From NCBI GenBank assembly GCA_023259115.1, contig JAHFQW010000013.1, positions 1 to 47,277 of the forward strand: 47,277 nt of DNA, in the 5' to 3' direction. The notes beneath the pieces are model-generated. The model made no database searches. It worked only from the letters and a program-made list of their open reading frames with translations, and was not told where the DNA came from. Positions 1 to 7,954 of the stretch are shown here, in pieces. How positions within the stretch are numbered: the stretch's first letter is position 1; each line of letters begins with the position of its first letter. This stretch comes from an archaeon. Its GTDB lineage: Archaea > Nanobdellota > Nanobdellia > Woesearchaeales > GW2011-AR9. The translations under genes were made by a program, and so were the position numbers.

Positions 1-27
1 TTAATGCATTTTTAGTTATTTCCATTT

Positions 28-45
28 TGAGATAATATTATCTCA
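28..45. promoter_or_regulatory. 18-bp perfect palindrome, putative operator
   Basis: The sequence tgagataatattatctca is a perfect 18-bp palindrome. It lies just downstream (minus strand) of a minus-strand TATA box at 55-62, so it would overlap the expected transcription start of a gene lying off the left edge of the window. That position fits a repressor operator. The regulator and the regulated gene are not visible here, so the role is inferred. Confidence 0.45.
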
Positions 46-54
46 TTAATGGGA

Positions 55-64
55 TATATAAATC
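55..64 (-). promoter_or_regulatory. TATA box for an off-window minus-strand gene
   Basis: On the minus strand this reads gatttatata, the core-promoter form used repeatedly in this window. The gene it serves would begin left of position 1. The structured repeat at 79-199 starts 16 bp upstream of the TATAAA-equivalent. Confidence 0.5.
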
Positions 65-78
65 TTTTGTTTTTGAAG

Positions 79-199
79 GCTAATATGAAACCCTCCCGCT
101 CACTTGCTCCAATCAATGTAAATTTGAATGGGCATGGGGTGTTGTCTGACGAGACACTAGATTAGTTCGCTGGCCCTGTGGCGAGGGGTTCATATTAGC
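79..199 (+). mobile_element. Structured MITE-like element, family 1, copy A
   Basis: The 121-bp unit has terminal inverted repeats: positions 79-95 match the reverse complement of 183-199 at 16 of 17 bases. It is flanked by an imperfect 11-bp direct repeat, 68-78 and 200-210, matching at 9 of 11 positions (common core gtttttgaa). The 5' arm and the GCCCTGTGG block near the 3' arm are shared with the copies at 29901 and 43321, but the interior is shorter and diverged. No transposase lies nearby. This is the most diverged of the three copies and its flanking repeat has decayed, so it is probably an older insertion. Confidence 0.75.
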
Positions 200-319
200 A
201 GTTTTTGAAATAAACTCTTTTCTAAATAAACGAGTTGCATTTGTATAATCATAAATTATAAACATAAACTTGTCAAGAAATTCATCTATTCTTGTTCCAT
301 TTCCAACCATTTGATAGAA

Positions 320-1096
320 CTACGGCATGCCACTATTTAACCATTTTACGTAGGCGTACATCACTAAAGCAACATTGACCATACGCATGTTACATTGGTA
401 TGCGCGGTCAACGCCTCTCTTAATTGTTTCGATGTTTTTTTGCAGTTCTTCAATCTCTTGCAGTTTATCTTGTGAAATTCTTTTTTTGATGTTGTCGAAA
501 TTCTCTTTATGCAGTTCTTCTTCGAGACTTAAATGAAATAAAAAGCCTTTATTGAGGCTCTCCATGAGGGCGTTCATTTCAGAGACTTGGCCTTCGTTGA
601 CGAGATCATAACCGTTGAAGGCAAAATTGGTGTTGCGCAATATTTTTCCAAAGATTACGTTGAGCTTATCATTACCCGCAATTTTTTCTTCTCTGGTCTT
701 TAATTTAGGCAGACTGTTAAAAACGGCAGTAAGATCGGGAATGAACATAGCTTGCTGCCAGTACATAATGGCTTCGGTGTAGGAGATGTTTTTCTGCATG
801 GCGGCAGGAACATTTTTTAACATTTGCAGTGTTCGCTGTAATGCGACGGATTCATGTAATTCATTGTTTTCACGCAATAGTCTCTCCACGGTTTCAATGG
901 TGGGCTGTACAAGGGAGGCACTTTGCGCCATGAGCTGTTGATCTGTTTCAGAGATAGTAAAATCGGCAAAGTACTCTTGCATTTGCGCTTCTTTGAGTGG
1001 ATAGGGGGTTTTAGTTTTAATATCACGGATTAAGTAGACGCTTTCGACTTCGGCGGTTTTTGTGGTTAAATGATGTAGGGCATGGATATATAGCAT
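320..1096 (-). CDS. Hypothetical alpha-helical protein, 258 aa
   Basis: I do not recognise a family. The sequence looks largely helical, with charged stretches such as residues 205-230 that could form a coiled coil, and no signal peptide or clear membrane segment. The start is supported by a purine-rich aagaggtt a few bases before the ATG. It lies 19 bp downstream of the zinc-ribbon gene on the same strand (1116-1439), so the two are probably co-transcribed. The partner's zinc ribbons are compatible with a nucleic-acid-related role for the pair, but nothing in this protein itself shows that. Confidence 0.7.
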   Translation of the reverse strand: MLYIHALHHLTTKTAEVESVYLIRDIKTKTPYPLKEAQMQEYFADFTISETDQQLMAQSASLVQPTIETVERLLRENNELHESVALQRTLQMLKNVPAAMQKNISYTEAIMYWQQAMFIPDLTAVFNSLPKLKTREEKIAGNDKLNVIFGKILRNTNFAFNGYDLVNEGQVSEMNALMESLNKGFLFHLSLEEELHKENFDNIKKRISQDKLQEIEELQKNIETIKRGVDRAYQCNMRMVNVALVMYAYVKWLNSGMP

Positions 1097-1115
1097 GTTC
1101 TTAACCTCTTAGAAT

Positions 1116-1439
1116 TCATTGTGCTTTTATACGATCGGTTTTCCCGCAATAGGGACATTGTAAGTTATGGGTTAACCCTGCTTTTGCTTTGTCAACGCGG
1201 AAGGTGTAATTGCAGCGAATGCAGAAAAATGTGCCATACTCAGGAGAGGGTAATTCGGTGGTTTTTGAGGTTAGGGCAGAATTGGTTTCTTTATTTAATT
1301 TTTTTAAATCGTCGCAGCATTTTTCACAGACAACGAGATTTGTGCCGTCGGGCTTAGGATATAAGCGAACGTGTTCTATTAGAACGACAGCTTTACATTT
1401 CTCACAGGTTCGGGTTTTGCGAATATCCATCAATACCAC
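1116..1439 (-). CDS. Small protein with two zinc-ribbon knuckle pairs, 107 aa
   Basis: Four Cys pairs are visible. Near the N-terminus is CEKC (about residues 12-15), followed by CEKCC at about 38-42. Near the C-terminus is FCIRC (about 72-76), followed by CPYCGK at about 95-100. This gives two potential zinc-binding modules, the second resembling a classic zinc ribbon. Such small proteins often act in transcription, translation or RNA metabolism, but no specific family is evident. An in-frame ATG three codons downstream (1430) is an alternative start. A TATA-like TTTAAATA lies about 35-40 bp upstream. It is followed closely by the 258-aa gene, suggesting an operon. Confidence 0.75.
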   Translation of the reverse strand: MVLMDIRKTRTCEKCKAVVLIEHVRLYPKPDGTNLVVCEKCCDDLKKLNKETNSALTSKTTELPSPEYGTFFCIRCNYTFRVDKAKAGLTHNLQCPYCGKTDRIKAQ

Positions 1440-1551
1440 TTTTTTAAGGTTGGTTTAAAAGAGGGGTTAGGAGTATTTAAACATTACGGGGATGAAAATG
1501 ATATATTTGCCAATCCACTATAGAGGAATCTTAAGAGAAGTTTGAGGAGTT

Positions 1552-2658
1552 CTAATCTATCCACATCTTCCCTTTGATTTTTTCGGGGAGGTATCTCTCA
1601 GAAATAAAAGTAATGCCACGAGAACTGAGAGCTTGAATTTCTACTTTCGCACCAAATTCTTTCATGAGTTTGAATTGGCGCTGCCAGTCTTTATTTTTGA
1701 CAAACCATTCGTACTGCTGCATCTGCTTCATACGGGAAGTGTCTTGGTCGGTTAATTTAATGAAATGTTTTTTAAGGTCGTATTTTTCAATGTCATCACA
1801 GGTGACGCCTAAGAATTTGACACTAGGGATAGCCATTTCTTCGGCCATGTGCGCTAAACTAATAGAGCCGTATTTGATGACGGAATAAATATACCATCCC
1901 CAAACATCACAGTCTGCTAGGACGTAAATGGGTAATTTGTGTTCAGTACTTAACCGTTGAAGCAGACGACGAATGCCTCTGGTTGTCTGTCCTTGGGATG
2001 ACATGATGATACAGTTGTGTTTGGCCCAGAAACGGTCTTCATGCAAACGTTCCCAGACGGCGGCTTTCTCCATGTAAATGACGTATTCGGCATCAACTTT
2101 TTTGAATGTGATGTCTTCGACGTTACTCGGAATACTCCAACCACCACTACCTAATCTACTCCAATCAATGGTATCGCCCATGTCTTCAATGATGACTTTG
2201 CCGGCGACAGAACCCATTTTGTTGGCGTTCACGTGCAGATGTTCCCGAGAAAAGTTGGTGATTAATTCTAAGTCTTCAATGGCTTTATCGGATTCTTTCT
2301 GTTCGTCTACTAGGTTAATTTTGGTGTTAGGAATGGTGCGCTTGGCCATGTAGAAGACGTCTCGAAGACTAGCGTGTTTTTTTACATCGAGTAAACTTTT
2401 ACAGATGGCAGCGACTTCAATGGTTTGTAGGAATTTTTTGGCATGAGCAACATTGAAGAAGAAACGCTCGGCCATTTTATCGCCTAATGTGAGGGTCTTT
2501 GAGTCTTTGTCATAAATAACGTTACTTAAGCCTCTTACAGGTAAATCTATTTTAGGATTTTTCTGCTGATTAATCTCTTTGATGACATTTTGCCCTAATT
2601 TGACGAGTTCTTGTCGGGGTTTTTCGTTATAATCTGCTTTTTCTTCTTTTTTGGTCAT
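1552..2658 (-). CDS. top6A: DNA topoisomerase VI subunit A
   Basis: This is the Spo11-like catalytic subunit of type IIB topoisomerase, which makes double-strand breaks to relax and decatenate DNA with Top6B. The active-site tyrosine is Y103 in LRDVFYMAKR, within the winged-helix (CAP-like) domain. The Toprim domain carries E197 (VIYMEK) and the D249-x-D251 pair (LADCDVWGWYIYSVIK). The length of 368 aa is normal. A GAGG ribosome-binding site precedes the ATG. The gene follows top6B by 24 bp, the usual archaeal pairing. The N-terminus (about 35 residues) is charged and poorly conserved in appearance. Confidence 0.97.
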   Translation of the reverse strand: MTKKEEKADYNEKPRQELVKLGQNVIKEINQQKNPKIDLPVRGLSNVIYDKDSKTLTLGDKMAERFFFNVAHAKKFLQTIEVAAICKSLLDVKKHASLRDVFYMAKRTIPNTKINLVDEQKESDKAIEDLELITNFSREHLHVNANKMGSVAGKVIIEDMGDTIDWSRLGSGGWSIPSNVEDITFKKVDAEYVIYMEKAAVWERLHEDRFWAKHNCIIMSSQGQTTRGIRRLLQRLSTEHKLPIYVLADCDVWGWYIYSVIKYGSISLAHMAEEMAIPSVKFLGVTCDDIEKYDLKKHFIKLTDQDTSRMKQMQQYEWFVKNKDWQRQFKLMKEFGAKVEIQALSSRGITFISERYLPEKIKGKMWID

Positions 2659-2682
2659 GTTGGTCCTCAGTAATAGGTGTTT

Positions 2683-4332
2683 TTATTGATCCTCATCTTC
2701 GTTTTCTTCAGCGATTTTTGTTTGGTCTTCTACATCACCTTTTAATGATTCCATTTGTAAGATTGCTTGTTTGATTTCGTCTTTTTTGACCATCTCTTGC
2801 ATTTTTTGGATTAACATTTCTTTATTTTCGCCAGTTAAACGTGAGAGGGCGTCGGCAACTTCGGGGATGTAGCGTTCAAATAAGTTGGCGCGTTCTAATT
2901 GGGATTGGGCACGCACTTTTTTATGGACATAGGATTGTAATTTGCGTCCGGCATCTTGCAGGGCTAGTTTAATCTCTTTGATGATTTCGGGGTAATGAGC
3001 CAACGCTTCTTTTGATTCGGAAGTGAAAGGTACCCACACAGAGGCAATGTGGAGAAGAATGGTGAGAGGGCCGGTGGGAAGAGAACCTTGACTTTGCTGT
3101 AGACCATAGGGTTTCCAATTGGTTCCTAAGACAGACTTTGTGAGGGCGCAGGCGCCTTGCTGATATAAGAGGGGAACTTTGTTGGCAAAGCGCAGAACGG
3201 AGGCTAATTCATCTTTGGGCTGATCGCCACCATAAGCCATTCCTACTTCAATTTGGAAAGGATTGCCGCGATAGACAAAAATAGGACGGGTGACGGAGCA
3301 ATAGAATTCGGCGTTGATTTCTTTTTTTAAACTTTTTTCGAGCATTTCTTGACCAATAGGGCTTAGACATTCTGTGGGTGGAGCCATGATTTTGGTTTTT
3401 TGAATGCCGTTGTATAATTGTTCAGACATTTCACGGGTCATGTCTTCGGGCTTGGTTTGAGGCAGTAAGCTGGCGTTTTCACAGATTTCTTTGCCAGTGC
3501 CGGCGCCTACTCTACTAAATTCGGATGTTAAAAATTGGTGGAGAGTTTTTGCTAGGGTTAATTCTAACATTTTGATTAATTTTCCCAGTTCTACGCCGTA
3601 GGGATGCGGCTGAATCTCTTTAGGTTCGGAAGGTAATTCTTCTGTGACGCGGCTGAAAATGGTTTGCTGAGCCTCAGGAGTGGTATAAATAAAAGTGGCA
3701 TGGGGGTTGACGATAGCTGTTTGTTTCATGAATTCGTCCACAGATTGACGGCCTTTCATGTATGAGCCATCTAAATCAACTTCGATTTTGGTGCCGCGAT
3801 CTTTTTCTTCCCAGTCCATTACTTCGTCTTCGATGATATCAGGGCTATTAGTCTGTGTGTTGATTTTGAGTTTCATCTGGTGGGCTTTTTTGGCTTTACC
3901 GGTCTTAGAAATAATTGTTGCGGGTTTACCGGTTGTGAGTTGGCCGTAGAGGACGGTGGCGGAGATACCAATACCTTGCTGACCACGAGTTTGGGCTAAT
4001 TTATGGAATTTGGAACCATAGAGAAGTTTTGCAAAAATTTTGGGAATCTGCTCTTTGACAATACCTGGGCCGTTATCTTCTACGATGACACGAAAACGTG
4101 TTTCAGAGAGCTGGATTAGTTCTACGCTTATTTCGGGCAAGATTCTTGCTTCTTCACAGGCGTCTAAGGAGTTGTCAACGGCTTCTTTTACGGCAGTCAT
4201 TAAGGCTTTGCGAGGATTGTCAAAACCTAATAGATGACGATTTTTTTCAAAGAATTCGGCAATAGAAATATCACGCTGTTTTTTTGCGAGGTCCTCAGCG
4301 GTTTTTGCCGGTGCTAATGTTTTTTGGCTCAT
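2683..4332 (-). CDS. top6B: DNA topoisomerase VI subunit B
   Basis: This is the GHKL ATPase subunit of topoisomerase VI. Motifs in order: the N box EAVDNSLDA (about residues 50-58), VEDNGPGI (about 84-91) and the G-rich lid GQQGIGISA (about 115-123). These are followed by the H2TH and transducer regions, which include the conserved [10 protein letters not shown] segment. The 549-aa length is typical, and the acidic C-terminal tail (EENEDEDQ) is a local feature. The TATA box (minus strand, 4356-4361) is centred about 27 bp before the ATG, which implies a leaderless mRNA. top6A follows 24 bp downstream. Confidence 0.97.
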   Translation of the reverse strand: MSQKTLAPAKTAEDLAKKQRDISIAEFFEKNRHLLGFDNPRKALMTAVKEAVDNSLDACEEARILPEISVELIQLSETRFRVIVEDNGPGIVKEQIPKIFAKLLYGSKFHKLAQTRGQQGIGISATVLYGQLTTGKPATIISKTGKAKKAHQMKLKINTQTNSPDIIEDEVMDWEEKDRGTKIEVDLDGSYMKGRQSVDEFMKQTAIVNPHATFIYTTPEAQQTIFSRVTEELPSEPKEIQPHPYGVELGKLIKMLELTLAKTLHQFLTSEFSRVGAGTGKEICENASLLPQTKPEDMTREMSEQLYNGIQKTKIMAPPTECLSPIGQEMLEKSLKKEINAEFYCSVTRPIFVYRGNPFQIEVGMAYGGDQPKDELASVLRFANKVPLLYQQGACALTKSVLGTNWKPYGLQQSQGSLPTGPLTILLHIASVWVPFTSESKEALAHYPEIIKEIKLALQDAGRKLQSYVHKKVRAQSQLERANLFERYIPEVADALSRLTGENKEMLIQKMQEMVKKDEIKQAILQMESLKGDVEDQTKIAEENEDEDQ

Positions 4333-4352
4333 TCTGTTTATGAAAAAGGAAA

Positions 4353-4365
4353 CGCTTTATAAAAA
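4353..4365 (-). promoter_or_regulatory. TATA box of top6B
   Basis: On the minus strand the sequence is tttttataaagcg. Its centre lies about 27 bp from the top6B start codon at 4332, so transcription would start at or next to the ATG. Confidence 0.6.
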
Positions 4366-4536
4366 TTGTGGTTAGCTTATTTTTTAATCATCTAGCGTAA
4401 TCTTTTGTTTTTTGCCATTTTCCTCTGAGTATGCCAAATAATTTTGTTTGGTGTTTGATTTTTTTAATGATTAGTATAAATAGACTATTTGTTCTTCGCC
4501 CTCTTTTTTCTTGTTTGATGATCTTGTTCAATTACT

Positions 4537-5079
4537 TCATCCAAATAATACTTCTTTTTTCTTGCGTTCTAAGAAATGGTAGACGGTTTTGTGCATGGCG
4601 CCATCGAGCAACATGCCCACGGCTTGACGAGCGAGTCCGGCTTGGGTGACTTCACCGATGATGCCTATAGTTTTTCCATAAATGGAAATATAAGTGTCAG
4701 TTAGGCGCTCGATTTCTTCACGGGATTTGCCGGCTTTGCCAATGACGCGGCCTTTTAAGCGTTCGAGGGTGTTTTTGTTTTTTCCGGCGATGTCGCGCAT
4801 GTCGATGATGTCGAGTACGTAATCAGTTTTTAAGAGTAATAGCGCCGTTTTAGGATTGAAGCCGCGGCCAACGGATTTGACCATTTCAAGTGCGATGAAG
4901 AGTAAGATGGCATCTTTACCTGTAATGATTACATCGCCTTCTTTGGATATTTCAAGAGTACTATGAGTAGCCTCTTCAATTTCTTTTTTGGTTTTCCCAT
5001 CGGTTCCTATGAGTACGGCAACGCGTTCTTGCGGGATTTTTAACTCGTACACGACGTCTTCTTGAGGGAATTCTTCCAT
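4537..5079 (-). CDS. Archaeal Dim2/Krr1-like KH-domain protein
   Basis: Two tandem KH modules are visible. The first contains VLIGTDGKTKKEIEE (about residues 22-36) with its GxxG loop. The second contains RVIGKAGKSREEIERL (about 110-125) and continues with YISIYGKTIGIIG. This matches archaeal homologues of Dim2/Pno1, which bind the 3' end of 16S rRNA during small-subunit maturation and work with RIO1 kinase. The neighbouring upstream gene is rio1, supporting a 30S biogenesis unit. The length of 180 aa is typical. A T/A-rich TTTAAAAAAG element at about 5102-5112 could be its own promoter. Confidence 0.9.
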   Translation of the reverse strand: MEEFPQEDVVYELKIPQERVAVLIGTDGKTKKEIEEATHSTLEISKEGDVIITGKDAILLFIALEMVKSVGRGFNPKTALLLLKTDYVLDIIDMRDIAGKNKNTLERLKGRVIGKAGKSREEIERLTDTYISIYGKTIGIIGEVTQAGLARQAVGMLLDGAMHKTVYHFLERKKKEVLFG

Positions 5080-5166
5080 TTTGGTGTATTCTGAAGGGGC
5101 TTTTTTAAATGTTTAGTCCGAAATAGACATTTCATCCATTGAGGGTGTTTTTACTAGTGTAGATAA

Positions 5167-5886
5167 TTAGTTGTCTGCTTTTTTTTCGAGAATGAGATTT
5201 AATATTTCTTCTTCTTCTCTCTTTACCCCTAATTTACGAAAGAATTGGAGGATGTTTTTGATGTCGCGCCGGAGTAATTCGTGTGAGTTGGGGGTTTTGA
5301 CAACGGTTGCTTGAGAGAAGTCGATTAATACAGGAGATTCGTTTTTGTTGAGGATGTTGAATGAGGAGAGGTCGCCATGGATTAAGCCGGCACGGTATAA
5401 TTTTTTCATTTCGTGGAGGATTAATTCAAGAAATGCGGCAGGGTTTTGGGGTTTGGTGTCTTTGAGGGGGAGGGCGACGTGTTCATCTCCAATCATTTCT
5501 TCAACTAAGATATTGAATTTCCAGCTATAGGGTTTTGGTACGTTGACGCCGGCGCGGTGGGCTTTGAGAAGATTTTTGTATTCGCGTTGCGTCCAGGCGA
5601 AGATGATTTCACGTTTGTGTTTTTTGAGGTATTCATAGCGAGGATCTTGACGGATGTATTCGAACATGCGGTTGAAGTCACAGTTCTGCACGCGATAGAT
5701 TTTGACGATACGGGTTTCAGAGCCATGTTTGGCAAGAAATACATTACTTTCTTTGCCTACTTTGAGAGGGGTGACGAGTTCATCGAAGATGCCGCGGCTG
5801 TGGAGTTCGAAGAGGTTGCGTTCGGTGAAGTTGTCGAAGACACCTTTGGCGGTTTTGAAGCGTTCTTGGGATTTTACGGTGGCCAT
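5167..5886 (-). CDS. rio1: RIO1-type serine protein kinase
   Basis: This is an atypical protein kinase/ATPase of late small-subunit ribosome maturation. Visible motifs are the ATP-loop GKESNVFLA (44-52), K62 in RIVKIYR, the hinge region LVEEMIG, the catalytic loop HGDLSSFN (170-177, with D172 and N177) and the metal-binding DFSQ (189-192). At 239 aa it is close to archaeal RIO1 length. The ATG at 5886 is exactly where a leaderless start is expected from the palindromic TATA element at 5904-5921. It lies directly upstream of the Dim2-like KH gene. Confidence 0.95.
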   Translation of the reverse strand: MATVKSQERFKTAKGVFDNFTERNLFELHSRGIFDELVTPLKVGKESNVFLAKHGSETRIVKIYRVQNCDFNRMFEYIRQDPRYEYLKKHKREIIFAWTQREYKNLLKAHRAGVNVPKPYSWKFNILVEEMIGDEHVALPLKDTKPQNPAAFLELILHEMKKLYRAGLIHGDLSSFNILNKNESPVLIDFSQATVVKTPNSHELLRRDIKNILQFFRKLGVKREEEEILNLILEKKADN

Positions 5887-5903
5887 GAAGAGGTTATATC
5901 TTG

Positions 5904-5921
5904 CAGAGTTTATAAACTCTG
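5904..5921. promoter_or_regulatory. Palindromic TATA element, rio1 promoter
   Basis: The sequence cagagtttataaactctg is a perfect 18-bp palindrome with TTTATAAA at its centre. The centre is about 27 bp from the rio1 ATG. The flanking cagag/ctctg arms make it symmetric beyond the TATA core, so it could be a repressor operator overlaid on the TATA box or a bidirectional core promoter. Confidence 0.5.
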
Positions 5922-5980
5922 TAGTTTGGGTGTTTTAATGGGGGCGACGTTTTGTTTTCACTTAAAAGTGATAAAAATAA

Positions 5981-5995
5981 CGAAACATTTATATA
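5981..5995 (+). promoter_or_regulatory. BRE/TATA core promoter of the RHH gene
   Basis: The 15-mer cgaaacatttatata combines a purine-rich BRE with a TATA box. The TATA centre lies about 27 bp before the ATG at 6018, predicting a leaderless mRNA. The identical 15-mer occurs at 7739-7753 before the putative small RNA. Confidence 0.65.
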
Positions 5996-6017
5996 GTAGT
6001 AGTATTTTATAGTATAC

Positions 6018-6161
6018 ATGAAACATAAACTGAGCATTACGATTGATGAAGAAACGTTGTACCAGATTCGTGATGCGATGCGCTCAAAGACATTTAGGAA
6101 CAAGTCGCATTTTTTTGAAGTGGCGGCGACGCGTTTAATAACCGAGGTGACAACCAAATGA
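6018..6161 (+). CDS. Ribbon-helix-helix (CopG/Arc-like) small protein, 47 aa
   Basis: The protein begins MKHKLSITIDEETLYQIRDA. A short strand (KLSITID) is followed by two helices with the RHH turn (SKTFRNKSHFFEVAATRL), the normal layout and size of an RHH DNA-binding dimer subunit. Such proteins commonly act as autoregulating repressors or antitoxins. The stop overlaps the start of the 504-aa gene (ATGA at 6158-6161), so translation is probably coupled, as in toxin-antitoxin operons. It is preceded by a strong BRE/TATA at the distance expected for leaderless transcription. The RHH fold call is inferred from sequence pattern. Confidence 0.8.
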   Translation: MKHKLSITIDEETLYQIRDAMRSKTFRNKSHFFEVAATRLITEVTTK

Positions 6162-7672
6162 CAGAAATAATTCAAATATTAAACAGATGTGATTTTGGTA
6201 GAGATGCTTCTCTGGATAGCCTACTTATTCAAATGCAATTCCCTCGTAATTTGAAAAATATTGTTCCTAAAAAAAAATATCTTCTTGCGGTGCTACGTGA
6301 TGAGAGAGGTAGTATAGAAACGGTTGAGTCTGATACAAATGCGTTTGAGAGTGAACGTGATTTTACCGGTCAACAATTGATGTTTAATGAATGGAATTCT
6401 GAACGACGAGCAGAAGTTGTTCCATTATATCATTGTACTTCCCCTATAACGGGTGGAGAGAAAAGTGCAGAGTATACTTGTTTGCCTGCGGAAGTGGCAG
6501 AGTTATTTTCACAAGGAACGCTGCGTACTCATCCGGGCGAAAGTACAGAGTATAGTGCGTTGATGATGGTGGCACCTAATAAAGGCAGAAAGCCTGATGA
6601 AGGACGAACGGGTATTTTGTTAAAGAATGCTGTTCCAGTGATAGTTACGGTTGAAGGAAAAGAGTATCTGGTAGAACTCAAAGGGATTGGCCGACCTGAT
6701 GGGAAATATGATGCGAATACAACGCTATCCAGAACGGTTTCTGGCCAGTCGGGTGAAATGGTGTATGGTGATTTGGCGGCAATGGATGCGGCAAAAGAAT
6801 TTTATTGCTTTGAGAGGGCGGTGCAAGGTAATATTTCGGCATTTATAGAGGGAGAGTCGCCACGAGCGGTTGGTTATATCAGTCAACGTATGGGGGGCTA
6901 TGAGAATAGTGTGCTTATTCGTTTGACACCAAGTTCGGTGCGCAGTTCATTTAATCATAATCCAGATATGCCGCAATTGAGAGATAGAAATGATACGTTG
7001 GCAACAGATATAGGTCGAGAATGGGCGCAACTGGCAAAGTTAAAAAAAGTGTTGTTGCATGAAAATATTCATCCCGAGAATATGGTGTTTACAGGTACAA
7101 GTTATGTTCTTACTGATTTTGCGGATGTGGAGTGTCTTGAGAGCGTGGTGGAAGAGGAAGGCAGCGCTAAAGAGTATATCAAAAGGGTGCTATCCAAAAT
7201 TAGTGAGGTGCCAGGTCTTGGGAAAGCAGGACAAAATCAATTTTATGGTGCAATTGCGCAAGAACTAGGAGTTGATTGGGATTGTTCTACAGGATATGAC
7301 GCGTTTATTGAAGCGATTTGGAGCGGCTATTTTGCTCCGAGAGTGTATGCGTTAAAAGAAGGGAATGCATCTTGTGCCCAAAGACAGGTTGATGCTGCCC
7401 AAGGACTGAGGGATATGAATGTAAAACATAAAGAGGGGGGATTTGCATTAGATTATTTTTACATTGAATGTACTAGAACATTTTTGCAACAAGAGATGGA
7501 TGTTCTTCGACATGTTCATTCACCTCAAGCGCAGGAAAGTCTGGCTATTGCCCAACAACGAGTAGGTTATTTGGCAAGCCAATTGCAAGATGGGACACAG
7601 ATCAATGCTGAATTTGAGAGAGACCCTCAGTCGTTTTATTCGTTGTTTTTTCTTCCGTATATGATGAAGTAG
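6158..7672 (+). CDS. SelO-like pseudokinase (putative AMPylase), 504 aa
   Basis: Elements in SelO-like order are visible. GRTGILLKN (about 149-157) recalls the GDGRA(I/L)LLGE segment of SelO. VELKGIG (172-178) holds candidate ATP lysine K175. An LSRTVSGQSGEMVYGDLAAM segment parallels the SelO R/S-rich helix, and IRLTPSSVRSSF (254-265) parallels RVAPSFLRFGSF. The catalytic-loop-like HENIHPENMVF (301-311) is followed by LTDFADVE (318-325), the metal-binding DF-x-D. SelO proteins transfer AMP to substrates, so AMPylation is a hypothesis. GAGGTG at 6145-6150 serves as ribosome-binding site. It overlaps the RHH gene by 4 bp. Alternative: another kinase-fold toxin of HipA-like logic. Confidence 0.55.
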   Translation: MTEIIQILNRCDFGRDASLDSLLIQMQFPRNLKNIVPKKKYLLAVLRDERGSIETVESDTNAFESERDFTGQQLMFNEWNSERRAEVVPLYHCTSPITGGEKSAEYTCLPAEVAELFSQGTLRTHPGESTEYSALMMVAPNKGRKPDEGRTGILLKNAVPVIVTVEGKEYLVELKGIGRPDGKYDANTTLSRTVSGQSGEMVYGDLAAMDAAKEFYCFERAVQGNISAFIEGESPRAVGYISQRMGGYENSVLIRLTPSSVRSSFNHNPDMPQLRDRNDTLATDIGREWAQLAKLKKVLLHENIHPENMVFTGTSYVLTDFADVECLESVVEEEGSAKEYIKRVLSKISEVPGLGKAGQNQFYGAIAQELGVDWDCSTGYDAFIEAIWSGYFAPRVYALKEGNASCAQRQVDAAQGLRDMNVKHKEGGFALDYFYIECTRTFLQQEMDVLRHVHSPQAQESLAIAQQRVGYLASQLQDGTQINAEFERDPQSFYSLFFLPYMMK

Positions 7673-7738
7673 AACATTTTGAATGAATGAATAGACTGTT
7701 GATTATTCCTAAGTACTCCTAAAAAGTAACAACTGAAA

Positions 7739-7753
7739 CGAAACATTTATATA
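7739..7753 (+). promoter_or_regulatory. BRE/TATA promoter of the putative small RNA
   Basis: This is identical over 15 bp (cgaaacatttatata) to the promoter of the RHH gene at 5981-5995. A start about 27 bp downstream of the TATA centre would be near A7776. Confidence 0.6.
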
Positions 7754-7775
7754 TAAGTGCTACTTTCAAGTAACT

Positions 7776-7833
7776 AACACCTCAAAACCACCTCTTTTTC
7801 CTCAGTGGGCTTTCGAGTCCGCTGGGGTTTTTT
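7776..7833 (+). ncRNA. Putative small RNA ending in a UUCG-capped terminator hairpin
   Basis: Between the strong promoter at 7739-7753 and a run of six T at 7828-7833 there is no start codon that opens a frame of useful length. A 12-bp stem (7800-7811 with 7816-7827, some G-U pairs) is closed by a TTCG tetraloop and followed directly by the T-run, a textbook intrinsic-terminator shape. The 5' part contains CACCTC (7778-7783) and CCACCTC (7789-7795), which are complementary to Shine-Dalgarno sequences such as the GAGGTG before the upstream SelO-like gene. Transcription and function are inferred. Confidence 0.45.
7800..7833 (+). terminator. Hairpin plus T-run terminator
   Basis: The arms cctcagtgggct and agtccgctgggg pair around a TTCG loop and are followed by TTTTTT. 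It may end the small RNA and also catch read-through from the RHH/SelO-like operon. Confidence 0.6.
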
Positions 7834-7921
7834 ATACTCTATTCTGGATAGAAATAGTTCTGTGTGATGAGGCATTATACAGAGAAGGGAAAAAGACATT
7901 TTTTATCAAAAAGAGGCATAA

Positions 7922-7932
7922 GATTTATAAAT
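7922..7932 (+). promoter_or_regulatory. TATA box of the putative 76-nt RNA
   Basis: The sequence gatttataaat is centred at about 7927-7928. A start 27 bp downstream falls exactly on A7955, the first base of the structured RNA's closing stem. Confidence 0.55.
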
Positions 7933-7954
7933 AGCGTATGGCACAAGCTAATCT

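Noticed and set aside
113-310. 65-codon minus-strand frame
   Set aside because: Most of it lies inside or beside the structured element at 79-199 and it has no promoter or ribosome-binding site.
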